From the NCBI RefSeq assembly GCF_000241305.1, contig NZ_BAEH01000106.1, positions 62,001 to 126,000 of the forward strand: a DNA stretch of 64,000 bases. The letters are read 5' to 3'. The position numbers were made by a program, and so were the translations under genes. Positions 63,979 through 64,000 of this stretch are shown here, in pieces; position 1 is the stretch's first letter; each line of letters opens with the position of its first letter. This stretch comes from Gordonia effusa NBRC 100432. Its GTDB lineage: Bacteria; Actinomycetota; Actinomycetes; Mycobacteriales; Mycobacteriaceae. Below the pieces are notes generated by a model. That model was not told the DNA's origin, did no database searches, and worked only from the letters and a program-made list of their open reading frames with translations.

Positions 63979-64000
63979 CCAGCCCAGCCAACTTCGCGAC
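63975..64000 (+). CDS. Start of a gene cut by the window edge
   Basis: ATG 63975 overlaps the MerR stop as ATGA and reads MTSPANFA before the window ends. Its position implies co-transcription with the MerR gene. Nothing more can be said about the product. Confidence 0.5.

Overview
The window comes from a high-GC, mycolic-acid-producing actinomycete (order Mycobacteriales/Corynebacteriales). The evidence is two antigen-85-like mycolyltransferases, a Wzm/Wzt/GlfT1-type galactan synthesis and export cluster with a GtrA protein, a bacterial proteasome activator ending in GQYL, an MmpS-like protein, a single-chain acyl-CoA carboxylase and an F420-type LLM oxidoreductase behind a KstR-like box. 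A complete complex I operon argues against classical Corynebacterium. The genus cannot be fixed from the sequence alone. Several gene neighbours (tadA, tyrA, tRNA-Ser/Arg, hisC2, the Rv3777- and Rv3778c-like genes, bpa, wzm/wzt/glfT1, gtrA) recall the Rv3752c to Rv3789 part of the M. tuberculosis chromosome.

Layout. 1-1350: start of an Hsp20 gene under a CIRCE element, and an alpha/beta hydrolase. 1498-16963: nuoA to nuoN, 14 genes in one tightly overlapping operon for NADH:menaquinone oxidoreductase. 17069-20961: TetR regulator plus a fused acyl-CoA carboxylase. 21006-23118: an XRE regulator, a Fic AMP-transferase-like gene with a double palindromic operator, and tRNA-Ser(CGA); this looks like a small accessory insertion. 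23195-29341: a 20-residue-repeat protein, tadA with its partner, tyrA, a glycolipid-binding-family protein, aquaporin, two secreted small proteins and an MmpS-like protein. 29408-30802: tRNA-Arg(ACG), tRNA-Ser(GCT) and hisC2. 30851-36569: envelope genes (two mycolyltransferases, an acyltransferase-3 protein), a thioesterase, an unknown protein and a 42-residue zinc-type microprotein. 36590-42945: secreted CocE-like hydrolase, xthA, lipoprotein/Tat PhoD phosphatase, PAP2-like membrane protein, zinc ribbon protein and a four-LysM protein.

43228-46180 is a second accessory island: a frameshifted gene, an excisionase-type HTH protein, a large protein with a DUF3039-like zinc tail and decayed coding remnants, ending at tRNA-Ser(TGA). 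46356-52486 returns to conserved mycolata genes: quinone oxidoreductase, MarR, a class V aminotransferase-like protein without an evident PLP lysine, bpa and the wzm-wzt-glfT1 operon. 52536-52688 is a terminal-inverted-repeat element with a 45-bp tandem duplication, directly followed by a KstR-like operator and the LLM oxidoreductase. 53721-55824 holds gtrA, an aldo/keto reductase and plsC. 55827-60362 is a capA-thrE-amidohydrolase operon divergent from a TetR regulator, with two perfect palindromes between them. The end holds LysR/mqo and a DUF4188/MerR pair with a MerR-type promoter, plus the first codons of one more gene.

Functionally the window is rich in respiratory entry points (complex I, Mqo), cell-envelope building (galactan export, mycolyl transfer) and locally autoregulated small operons. 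At least eight genes have a TANNNT hexamer 6 to 8 bases before the start codon, which suggests leaderless transcripts. No CRISPR array, insertion sequence transposase or complete prophage is visible.
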